A stretch of DNA of 6,055 nucleotides from Bacteroidia bacterium (GTDB lineage: Bacteria > Bacteroidota > Bacteroidia > Flavobacteriales > Flavobacteriaceae), in contig JAUIJW010000150.1 of NCBI GenBank assembly GCA_030431085.1, positions 1 through 6,055 of the forward strand, written 5' to 3'. Of the stretch, positions 1 through 6,055 are shown one piece after another. The stretch's first letter is position 1; every line of letters starts with the position of its first letter. Position numbers and translations under genes: made by a program. The notes below the pieces were generated by a model that searched no databases, was not told where the DNA came from, and saw only the letters and a list, made by a program, of their open reading frames with translations.

Positions 1-813
1 AGGTTTTGCTATAGCTCTTAATTGATTATCGTCAATAAAGCCTTTATGATAGGCTACTTCTTCAATACAGCCAATTTTTAACCCTTGACGATCTTCGATC
101 ACCTGGACAAATTGTTGGGCTTGTATTAAAGACTCGAAGGTACCTGTATCTAACCAAGCTGTTCCTCTACCAAATACACCAACCTTAAGTTTTCCTTGTT
201 TAAGATATTCATTGTTAACGTCTGTAATTTCATACTCGCCTCGGGCAGATGGTTTGATGTTTTTAGCAATTTCTACTACAGAATTATCGTAAAAATATAA
301 ACCAGGGACTGCATAATTAGATTTTGGTGCTTCGGGCTTCTCTTCGATAGAAATGGCCTTCTTATTGCTATCAAATTCAACAACGCCATAACGTTCGGGG
401 TCGTTTACGTGATAAGCAAATACAACACCTCCTTTAGGTTGGTAGGCTTCTTTAAGGAGTTTTTCTAAACCAGAACCATAAAAAATATTGTCGCCCAATA
501 TTAGAGCTACATCATCGTTGCCAATAAATTTTTCACCAATGACGAAAGCTTGTGCTAAACCGTTGGGAATGGCCTGTTCTGCATATTGAAAATCACAACC
601 TAAGTCTTTTCCATCACCTAATAATCGTTTAAATAACGGAAGATCTGTAGGGGTTGATATTATTAAAATTTCTTTAATCCCGGCCAGCATTAATATCGAT
701 AAAGGATAGTAAATCATTGGCTTATCGTAAATAGGCATTAACTGCTTACTAATACCTCTTGTAATGGGGTGTAACCTTGTGCCGCTACCTCCGGCTAAAA
801 TAATTCCTTTCAT
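1..813 (-). CDS. rfbA: Glucose-1-phosphate thymidylyltransferase (dTDP-glucose synthase), 3' end cut by window
   Basis: Cytoplasmic nucleotidyltransferase that joins glucose-1-phosphate and dTTP to give dTDP-glucose and pyrophosphate, the first step towards dTDP-L-rhamnose and other dTDP-sugars for surface polysaccharide. The frame is open from the ATG at 813 to the window edge (271 residues, no stop). The N-terminus carries the nucleotide-binding signature GGSGTRLHPIT (residues 8-18), then KQLMPIYDKPMIYYPLS (23-39, with the catalytic-type Lys23). Further on are GDN with the metal-site Asp108, EEKP (157-160), GLYFYD (171-176) and WLDTG with the second Asp222. The fragment ends in the C-terminal helical region (GFIDDNQL). 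Family members are about 285-295 residues, so roughly 15-25 residues lie outside. It starts 12 nt after the stop of the upstream RND gene, and no promoter element was seen in that gap, so co-transcription is likely. The RmlA/RfbA family is secure; which sugar pathway it feeds cannot be seen, because no rfbB, rfbC or rfbD is in the window. Confidence 0.96.
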   Translation of the reverse strand, partial: MKGIILAGGSGTRLHPITRGISKQLMPIYDKPMIYYPLSILMLAGIKEILIISTPTDLPLFKRLLGDGKDLGCDFQYAEQAIPNGLAQAFVIGEKFIGNDDVALILGDNIFYGSGLEKLLKEAYQPKGGVVFAYHVNDPERYGVVEFDSNKKAISIEEKPEAPKSNYAVPGLYFYDNSVVEIAKNIKPSARGEYEITDVNNEYLKQGKLKVGVFGRGTAWLDTGTFESLIQAQQFVQVIEDRQGLKIGCIEEVAYHKGFIDDNQLRAIAKP

Positions 814-819
814 CCTTTT
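814..819 (-). promoter_or_regulatory. rfbA: Purine-rich AAAAGG abutting the rfbA start codon
   Basis: On the minus strand the bases just before the rfbA ATG read AAAAAAGG with no spacer. This resembles a Shine-Dalgarno core but is too close to the ATG for standard 16S pairing, where 5-9 nt is usual. It supports the chosen start mainly by being an A-rich upstream tract, which is common in Bacteroidota, where SD-independent initiation dominates. It should not be treated as a proven ribosome binding site. Confidence 0.3.
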
Positions 820-825
820 TTAGTT

Positions 826-3201
826 TTAAATATTCTCCTCTTCGTCTTCTTTTGGGATTATGGCAATAGTTGGTTTCTTAAACGTTTTTTTATTGGCAAT
901 TTTAGACTCTAAAGATAACAATAGTGCTGGTAATAGGAGTAAATTCGAAATCATAGCAAAAAGTAAGGTCACAGAGACTAAACCTCCTAGTGCTTTGGTA
1001 CCACCAAAACTAGACACTGTAAATACTAAAAATCCAAAAAACAATACAATAGAAGTATAAAACATACTAACACCAGTTTCTCTAAGGGCGGCATACACAG
1101 ATTTTCTTACATTCCATTTATGGGCAATAAGCTCTTGACGGTATTTGGCTAAAAAGTGAATAGTATCATCTACAGAAATACCAAAGGCTATACTAAAGAC
1201 TAGAATGGTTGATGGTTTGATTGGTACACCTAAATACCCCATCAATCCTGCTGTAATTAGTAGCGGTAAAATGTTAGGAATCAAACTAATAATTATCATT
1301 TTGTACGACCTAAACATCCACGCCATAAATAGAGAAATAAGTAGAATGGCCAATGATAATGAAATGGCTAAATTTTTTACCAAATAATTAGTACCTTTTA
1401 GAAAAACAAGAGCCTTTCCTGTTAGAGAAACTTCAAAGTTTTTTTCTGGAAACACTTTTTCTATTTTGTCTTGTAGGCGTTCTTCTATCATCTCCATTCG
1501 ATCTGTACCAATATCTTTCATAAACGTAGTAATGCGGGCATAACGACCAGTAGAGTCTACAAAATTACTAAGCATATTGGCATTAGAAACAGAGTTTTTA
1601 GTATAAGATAAAATAAAATTCTTTTCTTGTTGTGTGGGTAATTGGTAGTATTTTGGGTTGCCATTATAAAAGGCTTGCTTTGAATATTTAATGATATCAA
1701 TGACAGAAATGGCATTTGAAAGCTCTGGAATTTCATCAATTTCTTCATTGAGTTTTTCCATCCGCTTTAGCGTAGAAAGTCGCATCACTCCCTTCTTTTT
1801 TTTCGTATCAACCAGTACTTCTAAAGGCATAATACCACCAAATTCTTGTTCAAAGAATACAATATCCTTGTAAAACTGTTTGCCTTTTGGCATGTCTTCA
1901 ATAATACTGCCAGAAACACGGATCATGTATACACCAATAATGCTCACTATGATTACAATAACCGTACTTACGTATATGGTTAAACGGTGGTGCCTTACAG
2001 TATTTTCCATCCAATTAACTATGCCATCAATCCATTTACGCTCTAAATGCTCTAAGTGCCTTTCTTTAGGCTTGTGCATGAAACTGTAAATAATAGGAAT
2101 AATTAAAAGTGAGAGTATAAAAATAGCGACGATATTAAGAGAGGCAATAATACCGAACTCTTTTAATAACTGACTATTCGTGAAAATAAAAGTAGCAAAA
2201 CCAGAAGCTGTAGTAATATTGGTCATTAACGTAGCATTACCAACCTTTGAGATTACACGTTGTAATGATTTGGCTTGATTACCGTGTTTTTTTACTTCGT
2301 TTTGATATTTATTGATTAAGAAAATAGCATTAGGTACACCAATTACAATAATTAAAGGTGGTATTAACGCCATTAATACAGAAATCTCATACTGAAACAA
2401 GCCTATAAGCCCCAAAGCCCAAACCACACCAATACTTACAACGGTCATTGAAATAAAAGTGGCTCTATAAGATCTAAAAAAGAGGAAAAATATTAGAGAA
2501 GTAACCAATAACGCAAGTCCCACAAAAATACCAATTTCATCAATGATATTTTTAGAATTCATGGTTCTTATGTAGGGCATTCCTGAAACGCGAACATCTA
2601 AACTAGTAGCCTCCTCAAATGATTTAATTGCGGGATTGAGGATGTCTACAACAAATTTTTCTCTTATACTAGTGTTTACAATCGCTTTATCTAGATAAAT
2701 GGCAGACCGAATAGTATTGGTTTCTTTATTAAATAAAATGTTATTGTAAAACGGTAATTTATCAAAAAGCTCCGTTTTTATACTTAAAACTTCATCATCT
2801 GTTTGAGGTTTGTGATTAAATAAGGGTTCAACAACAAACTGTTTTTTTTGAGTATCTTTTTTAAGCTTTTGAATGTTGCTAATTGAAGCAATAAAATCTA
2901 CTTCAGAATATGCTTCAAGTTGTTTATTAAAGTCTATCCAGGCGTTAAAATTAGAGGTTTTGAAAACTGCCGTATCTTGAATAGCTAGAATAATAAGGTT
3001 GCCCTCCTCGCCAAAAACTTCTAAAAACCGATCGTATTTAATATTTTCTGGATGATCTTGTGGTAAAAGATTGGCCTCGGAATGTGAAAATTGAATGTTA
3101 GAAATCTTTGATCCTAAAAAAATGGTAGCTGCAACAATAACCGCTAAGATTAAAAAACGCTGTTTTAATATAATTCGTGCAACAACCGACCAAAAATTCA
3201 T
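826..3201 (-). CDS. RND-superfamily transporter, MMPL/COG1033 type, 12 predicted membrane helices
   Basis: Predicted inner-membrane exporter of 791 residues with the duplicated RND layout. Each half is one helix, a soluble extracytoplasmic loop of about 180 residues, then five helices. By eye the helices are near 14-32, 222-243, 247-269, 272-296, 322-342, 346-373, then 406-428, 610-631, 634-655, 663-688, 711-732 and 740-765; the loops are about 33-221 and 429-609. Helices 2-6 resemble the sterol-sensing/MMPL domain. The second half has the classic helix-10 motif GISVDDTIHFLAKY with acidic pair Asp678-Asp679, expected to carry protons. The matching first-half motif is GVPNAIFLINKY, with Pro290-Asn291 instead of acids. 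At about 790 residues it is shorter than the roughly 1000-residue HAE-type drug pumps, and no membrane-fusion or TolC-like gene is nearby. Related COG1033 proteins export lipids or hopanoids; the substrate here is unknown. The charged C-terminal tail (about 766-791) is probably cytoplasmic. The ATG at 3201 places the first helix correctly. Confidence 0.92.
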   Translation of the reverse strand: MNFWSVVARIILKQRFLILAVIVAATIFLGSKISNIQFSHSEANLLPQDHPENIKYDRFLEVFGEEGNLIILAIQDTAVFKTSNFNAWIDFNKQLEAYSEVDFIASISNIQKLKKDTQKKQFVVEPLFNHKPQTDDEVLSIKTELFDKLPFYNNILFNKETNTIRSAIYLDKAIVNTSIREKFVVDILNPAIKSFEEATSLDVRVSGMPYIRTMNSKNIIDEIGIFVGLALLVTSLIFFLFFRSYRATFISMTVVSIGVVWALGLIGLFQYEISVLMALIPPLIIVIGVPNAIFLINKYQNEVKKHGNQAKSLQRVISKVGNATLMTNITTASGFATFIFTNSQLLKEFGIIASLNIVAIFILSLLIIPIIYSFMHKPKERHLEHLERKWIDGIVNWMENTVRHHRLTIYVSTVIVIIVSIIGVYMIRVSGSIIEDMPKGKQFYKDIVFFEQEFGGIMPLEVLVDTKKKKGVMRLSTLKRMEKLNEEIDEIPELSNAISVIDIIKYSKQAFYNGNPKYYQLPTQQEKNFILSYTKNSVSNANMLSNFVDSTGRYARITTFMKDIGTDRMEMIEERLQDKIEKVFPEKNFEVSLTGKALVFLKGTNYLVKNLAISLSLAILLISLFMAWMFRSYKMIIISLIPNILPLLITAGLMGYLGVPIKPSTILVFSIAFGISVDDTIHFLAKYRQELIAHKWNVRKSVYAALRETGVSMFYTSIVLFFGFLVFTVSSFGGTKALGGLVSVTLLFAMISNLLLLPALLLSLESKIANKKTFKKPTIAIIPKEDEEENI

Positions 3202-3217
3202 TTATCTAATTAATTTA

Positions 3218-3255
3218 AAATTCCCTAATTAATTCATGATTAATTGAGGGAATTT
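3218..3255 (-). terminator. Long hairpin after frr, probable intrinsic terminator
   Basis: Inverted repeat between frr and the RND gene. The left arm at 3218-3232 pairs with the right arm at 3240-3255 through 15 base pairs (9 + 6) with one unpaired base at 3246. The loop is 3233-3239. In the minus-strand transcript the stem is followed by UUUUAAAUUAAUU, a weak and interrupted U tract. It lies 30 nt beyond the frr stop, which fits a terminator for pyrH-frr. However, it ends 16 nt before the ATG of the RND gene, leaving no room for a promoter in between, so partial readthrough or a leader role is also possible. Confidence 0.65.
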
Positions 3256-3285
3256 GTATGTGTTAAGCTACGTGCAATGCCAGAA

Positions 3286-3840
3286 CTACACGGTCATTAT
3301 TTCTTTTTCTTTTCTTGCTAATATTTCGTCGGCTTTTTTAATGTATTTATCTGTAAGCTCTTGAATATCAGTTTCAGAGTTTTTAAGCAAGTCTTCAGAA
3401 ATATCTAGTTTTTTAAGATCAGAATTGGCTTCTTTACGATCATTTCTAATACTAATTTTAGCTTTTTCGCATTCAGATTTAGCTTGTTTGGCCAATTCAA
3501 TTCTTCTTTCTTCGGTTAATACCGGAATGTTGATGATTACGCTTTCACCATTGTTCATCGGGTTTAACCCAAGGTTAGCAACCATAATACCTTTTTCAAT
3601 TTCTTGAATTAACGATTTGTCGAAAGGTTGTACTGTTAAAGTGTGAGCATCTAAGGTATTCACATTGGCAACCTGAGTTAATGGGGTACTTGCGCCGTAA
3701 TACTCTACTTTAACACTGCTTAGCATGGTAGGGGAGGCCTTACCCGCTCTAATATGAGTCAATTCAAATTCAAAATGTTCAATAGCTTTTTGCATAAGCT
3801 CATTAGCTGTATCAATAATAAATTCAATGTCTTCGTTCAT
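3286..3840 (-). CDS. frr: Ribosome recycling factor (RRF)
   Basis: Cytoplasmic factor that, with EF-G, splits the post-termination ribosome into subunits and frees mRNA and tRNA for a new round. The protein is 184 residues, close to the family norm of about 185, and complete. It shows the two-domain pattern. The long-helix domain I begins with HIRAGKASP (residues 29-37) and resumes with LTEERRIELAKQAK (108-121) and ISIRNDRKEAN (129-139); the latter contains Arg132, matching the functionally important arginine of the E. coli protein. The beta-rich domain II spans about 40-105 and holds VQPFDKSLIQEIEKGI (70-85) and NLGLNPMNNG (89-98). It follows pyrH by 24 nt, so the two are almost certainly one transcript, a very common bacterial pairing. 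It ends in TAG, whereas the other complete genes here end in TAA. There is no Shine-Dalgarno motif before the ATG; the upstream stretch is A/T-rich. Confidence 0.98.
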   Translation of the reverse strand: MNEDIEFIIDTANELMQKAIEHFEFELTHIRAGKASPTMLSSVKVEYYGASTPLTQVANVNTLDAHTLTVQPFDKSLIQEIEKGIMVANLGLNPMNNGESVIINIPVLTEERRIELAKQAKSECEKAKISIRNDRKEANSDLKKLDISEDLLKNSETDIQELTDKYIKKADEILARKEKEIMTV

Positions 3841-3864
3841 ATTATATAAGTTTTGTGGTTGGAT

Positions 3865-4575
3865 TTATTTTGTATCTACTAAAGTACCAATATTTTCACC
3901 AGAAACAACTTTTACTAAGTTTCCTGCTTTGTTCATGTCGAATACCACAATAGGTAATTTGTTTTCTTCACTTAGGGTAAACGCTGTCATATCCATCACT
4001 TTTAAGTCTTTATTTAAAACTTCTTTAAAAGTAATATTATCGAATTTGGTAGCATCTTCATTTTTTTCTGGATCTGATGTATATATACCATCGACTCTAG
4101 TACCTTTTAAAATTACATCGGCACTAATTTCAATAGCTCTTAAGACAGCAGCAGTATCTGTAGTAAAATAGGGATTACCAGTGCCTCCACCAAAAATGAC
4201 AACTCTACCTTTTTCAAGGTGACGAACGGCTCTTCGTTTAATGAATGGTTCAGCAATCTGCTCCATTTCAATGGCAGTGAGTAATCTTGTTTGCATAGCT
4301 TCTTCTTCTAAAGCACTTTGTAAGGCTAAACCATTAATAATGGTAGCTAACATACCCATGTAATCACCTTGTACACGATCCATCCCATTACTGGCACCAG
4401 CTACTCCTCTAAAGATGTTACCACCACCTATGACAATGGCAACTTCTACATTCATATCCACAATTTTTTTAATTTCTCTGGCGTAGGCGGCTAATCTTGT
4501 AGGATCTATACCGTATTGCTTTTCACCCATAAGGGCTTCTCCGCTTAGTTTTAAAAGGATTCTGTTATACTTCAT
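3865..4575 (-). CDS. pyrH: Uridylate kinase (UMP kinase)
   Basis: Phosphorylates UMP to UDP with ATP, the committed nucleotide-kinase step feeding UTP, CTP and UDP-sugar pools. The bacterial enzyme is a hexamer of the amino-acid kinase fold, normally activated by GTP and inhibited by UTP. The complete 236-residue protein matches the usual length. Visible motifs are the N-terminal phosphate-binding LLKLSGEAL (residues 7-15), GGGNIFRG (50-57), the UMP-contacting DYMGMLATIINGLALQ (71-86) and FGGGTGNPYFTTDTAA (128-143). The ATP-site stretch is KGTRVDGIYTSDPEK (157-171). The ATG at 4575 gives the expected short lead into the first strand. A Bacteroidota-type -7 box sits about 20 nt upstream and a strong terminator separates the gene from tsf, so pyrH probably heads its own pyrH-frr unit. 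Nothing unusual was seen in the coding sequence. Confidence 0.98.
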   Translation of the reverse strand: MKYNRILLKLSGEALMGEKQYGIDPTRLAAYAREIKKIVDMNVEVAIVIGGGNIFRGVAGASNGMDRVQGDYMGMLATIINGLALQSALEEEAMQTRLLTAIEMEQIAEPFIKRRAVRHLEKGRVVIFGGGTGNPYFTTDTAAVLRAIEISADVILKGTRVDGIYTSDPEKNEDATKFDNITFKEVLNKDLKVMDMTAFTLSEENKLPIVVFDMNKAGNLVKVVSGENIGTLVDTK

Positions 4576-4595
4576 AAGACTTTAAAAGAATTTTG

Positions 4596-4603
4596 CAAAT
4601 ATA
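4596..4603 (-). promoter_or_regulatory. Candidate Bacteroidota -7 promoter box for pyrH-frr
   Basis: On the minus strand these bases read TATATTTG, an exact fit to the Bacteroidota primary-sigma -7 consensus TAnnTTTG. They sit 20 nt before the pyrH ATG and downstream of the tsf terminator. The matching -33 TTG element is not evident at the usual distance, where I read GCAAAC-like sequence. Initiation 5-7 nt downstream would give a leader of only about 14 nt, short but compatible with SD-independent initiation. The position just beyond a terminator and before a gene is the main supporting argument. Confidence 0.55.
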
Positions 4604-4651
4604 CTAATTAGAAGATTGGTTTGCACTATTTTGCTAATTGAAAACATAAAA

Positions 4652-4693
4652 AAATCCTCATACTTAGATCAAGATCTAAAAATATGAGGATTT
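4652..4693 (-). terminator. Strong intrinsic terminator of the rpsB-tsf unit
   Basis: Inverted repeat 25 nt after the tsf stop. Eleven base pairs (4652-4662 with 4683-4693) are followed by a 1 x 3 internal loop and seven more pairs (4664-4670 with 4673-4679). In the minus-strand RNA the tip reads C-UU-G, the compact CUUG tetraloop in which C and G pair. The 3' arm runs straight into seven T residues in the minus-strand DNA (GGATTTTTTTATG). Stem, tight loop and U tract together make this a textbook rho-independent terminator acting leftward, isolating rpsB-tsf from pyrH-frr. Confidence 0.9.
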
Positions 4694-4717
4694 AAGATGA
4701 TAAAAAGGTTGATGTTA

Positions 4718-5539
4718 TTAACCTAAAGCAGCACGTTTAAAGCCTACAACTTTTACGTCGCCAATAGATTTTACATAATCTGCAACACTAACCTTACTGT
4801 CTTTTATAAAGGCTTGATTTACCAAAGTATTATCTTTGAAAAATCTCTTTAACTTACCTTTGGCAATGTTATCTAACATAGCTTCTGGTTTACCTTCTTG
4901 ACGTAATTGATCTTTTGCAATTTCAATTTCTTTTTCAATAATTTCTTGATTTACACCACTTTCGTCAAGAGCAATTGGGTTCATGGCTGCTGCTTGCATT
5001 GCTACATCTTTGGCCACTTCTTCAATACCGTCAACTTTAGCAGATAATCCAACAATGGTAGCAATTTTGTTACCCGCGTGAATATATGATCCTACGAATG
5101 GTGCATCAATTTTTTCGAAACTTGAAATTTCTATCTTTTCACCAATAACACCAGTTTGCTCGATTAATTTTTCGGCTACAGTAAGACCTCCAAAGTCTGA
5201 GTTCAATAACTCTTCTTTTGAACTGCTTTGTAAGGCTTTTTCGGCCAATTGTTTAGCCAAGCTTACAAAGTTGTCATTTTTACCTACAAAGTCTGTTTCA
5301 CAGCTTAGCACGATGGCAGCACCTACGGTGTTATCATCATTTACAATTGCAATTGCTGCACCTTCTGTAGATTCTCTGTCTGCTCTTTTAGCAGCAACTT
5401 TTTGACCTTTTTTACGCAAAATCTCAATTGCTTTGTCAAAATCACCTTCAGCTTCTACCAATGCATTTTTACAATCCATCATACCGGCACCGGTAGTCTT
5501 TCTTAATTTGTTTACTTCTGAGGCTGTTATTTTTGCCAT
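4718..5539 (-). CDS. tsf: Translation elongation factor Ts (EF-Ts)
   Basis: Guanine-nucleotide exchange factor that drives GDP off EF-Tu so it can reload with GTP and aminoacyl-tRNA. The protein is complete at 273 residues, slightly shorter than the 283-residue E. coli protein. The N-terminal UBA-like EF-Tu-binding module is ITASEVNKLRKTTGAGMMDC with the following helix (residues 4-45). The core begins near ESTEGAA (56-62) and contains SCETDFVGKND (79-89), whose Asp83-Phe84 correspond to the residues that disturb the Mg2+ site of EF-Tu. A dimerisation-type subdomain follows, with VGSYIHAGNKIATIVGL (149-165) and AAAMNPIALD (183-192). A helical stretch around 195-235 (KDQLRQEGKPEAMLDNIAKGKLKRFF) matches the C-terminal part of family members. 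It lies 49 nt after rpsB, the near-universal order, and a strong terminator follows it. There is no Shine-Dalgarno motif before the ATG. Confidence 0.98.
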   Translation of the reverse strand: MAKITASEVNKLRKTTGAGMMDCKNALVEAEGDFDKAIEILRKKGQKVAAKRADRESTEGAAIAIVNDDNTVGAAIVLSCETDFVGKNDNFVSLAKQLAEKALQSSSKEELLNSDFGGLTVAEKLIEQTGVIGEKIEISSFEKIDAPFVGSYIHAGNKIATIVGLSAKVDGIEEVAKDVAMQAAAMNPIALDESGVNQEIIEKEIEIAKDQLRQEGKPEAMLDNIAKGKLKRFFKDNTLVNQAFIKDSKVSVADYVKSIGDVKVVGFKRAALG

Positions 5540-5555
5540 TTTTATACTGTTTATC

Positions 5556-5577
5556 GTTTATATTTTTCAATATAAAC
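5556..5577 (-). other. Small perfect hairpin in the rpsB-tsf gap
   Basis: A 9-bp perfect AT-rich inverted repeat (5556-5564 with 5569-5577, loop TTTC on the plus strand) sits 11 nt after the rpsB stop and 16 nt before the tsf ATG. In the transcript no U tract follows it, so it is unlikely to be a complete terminator. A second copy of GTTTAT at 5549-5554 could compete for part of the stem. It may be an mRNA processing or stability element or a chance feature of AT-rich spacer; function is unproven. Confidence 0.4.
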
Positions 5578-5588
5578 AAGTGATACAA

Positions 5589-6055
5589 TTATTTTTCTTC
5601 GCTAACTGCTTCTTTTTTTGCAACATCTTCTGCAGCAACTTCTTTCTCTTTGTTACTTTTTCTATCAGAAAGACCTTCGGCGATAGCACCAGTAACATAT
5701 GATAAAACTTTTTCGATAGATTTCGATGCATCATCATTAGAAGGAATCACAAAATCAATTGGTCTTGGATCTGAGTTGGTGTCTACCATAGCAAAGATTG
5801 GAATATTCAATTTCTGTGCTTCCGCTACAGCGATATGCTCTCTTTTAATATCTACAATAAATATAGCGCCTGGTAAACGAGTCATGTCTGTAATAGACCC
5901 TAAGTTTTTCTCTAACTTAGCTCTTTGACGATTGATTTGTAATTTTTCTCTTTTAGATAAAGCATCAAAAGAACCATCTTTTTTCATTCTATCAATTTGA
6001 GCCATTTTTTTAACGGCTTTTCTAATAGTGATAAAGTTGGTTAACATACCGCCTG
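5589..6055 (-). CDS. rpsB: 30S ribosomal protein S2, 5' end cut by window
   Basis: Small-subunit protein that binds the 30S head-body junction near S1 and is needed for translation of most mRNAs. Only the C-terminal 154 residues plus two bases of a further codon are inside. The frame is open through the right edge and begins GGMLTNFITIRKAVKKM, which lies about 100 residues into known S2 proteins. The methionine at 6047 is therefore internal, not the start. The second S2 signature is clear (PGAIFIVDIKREHIAVAEA followed by QKLNIP), then AMVDTNSDP and IDFVIPSNDDASKSIEKV. The last 20 or so residues form a lysine- and glutamate-rich tail (KEKEVAAEDVAKKEAVSEEK), probably disordered; such tails vary between lineages. 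tsf follows after 49 nt, and the pair is conventionally co-transcribed. In E. coli, S2 represses its own operon through the leader upstream of rpsB, but that region is outside this window. Confidence 0.97.
   Translation of the reverse strand, partial: GGMLTNFITIRKAVKKMAQIDRMKKDGSFDALSKREKLQINRQRAKLEKNLGSITDMTRLPGAIFIVDIKREHIAVAEAQKLNIPIFAMVDTNSDPRPIDFVIPSNDDASKSIEKVLSYVTGAIAEGLSDRKSNKEKEVAAEDVAKKEAVSEEK

Noticed and set aside
860..2089. Several 60-69 codon plus-strand frames and one minus-strand frame within the RND gene
   Set aside because: All are short shadows inside a single intact 791-codon gene with strong family signatures.
3234..3239. TCATGA palindrome in the loop of the post-frr hairpin as a separate binding site
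   Set aside because: A 6-bp palindrome is expected by chance and is simply at the centre of the larger inverted repeat.
3827..4171. 114-codon plus-strand open frame antisense to frr and pyrH
   Set aside because: It lies mostly within the highly conserved pyrH gene, runs through the pyrH-frr gap by chance and has no recognisable domain. Both overlapped genes are unambiguous.
5433..5928. Two plus-strand open frames opposite tsf and rpsB, one rich in Phe and Ile and looking membrane-like
   Set aside because: Hydrophobic composition is expected from the reverse complement of Lys- and Glu-rich AT-rich genes; they overlap clear ribosomal and elongation factor genes and have no start signals.
6045..6047. 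ATG at 6047 as the rpsB start
   Set aside because: The frame stays open to the window edge with Gly-Gly before this Met, matching the conserved internal GGMLTN of S2. About 100 N-terminal residues lie outside.
1..6055. CRISPR array, insertion sequence, tRNA, riboswitch, prophage or toxin-antitoxin content
   Set aside because: No spaced direct repeats, transposase motifs, terminal inverted repeats or tRNA-like folds were seen. Genes fill the window apart from gaps of 12 to 142 nt.

Overview
The window is an ordinary chromosomal segment from a low-GC member of the Bacteroidota, most likely a marine-type Flavobacteriaceae. The AT-rich sequence, the lack of Shine-Dalgarno motifs at most starts, a TAnnTTTG-type -7 promoter element and the style of the housekeeping proteins all point there. 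I do not name a genus. All six genes lie on the minus strand, so transcription runs from the right edge to the left edge.

Reading in the direction of transcription: (1) The right edge holds the C-terminal two thirds of ribosomal protein S2 (rpsB, cut by the window). A 49-nt gap with a small perfect hairpin separates it from elongation factor Ts (tsf). A strong intrinsic terminator with a seven-T run follows tsf. (2) The 142-nt tsf-pyrH gap also carries a good Bacteroidota -7 box just before pyrH. UMP kinase (pyrH) and ribosome recycling factor (frr), 24 nt apart, therefore look like a separate two-gene transcription unit. (3) An 84-nt gap after frr holds a second long hairpin that ends only 16 nt before the next start codon. 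(4) Next comes a 791-residue RND/MMPL-family membrane protein with 12 predicted membrane helices, and 12 nt further on rfbA (glucose-1-phosphate thymidylyltransferase), which runs off the left edge a little short of its expected C-terminus.

Functionally, rpsB-tsf-pyrH-frr is the conserved bacterial translation and pyrimidine-kinase neighbourhood: ribosome assembly, EF-Tu recycling, UDP/UTP supply and post-termination ribosome recycling. The RND protein and rfbA are envelope-related: a lipid or small-molecule exporter, and the first step of dTDP-sugar synthesis for surface polysaccharide. Their close spacing suggests co-transcription; a shared function is only inferred.

No mobile element, CRISPR array, RNA gene, frameshift or transfer signature was seen. 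I found no convincing undescribed system. The points most worth a second look are the asymmetric loss of the proton-relay acidic pair in one half of the RND protein and the hairpin sitting directly upstream of its start codon.
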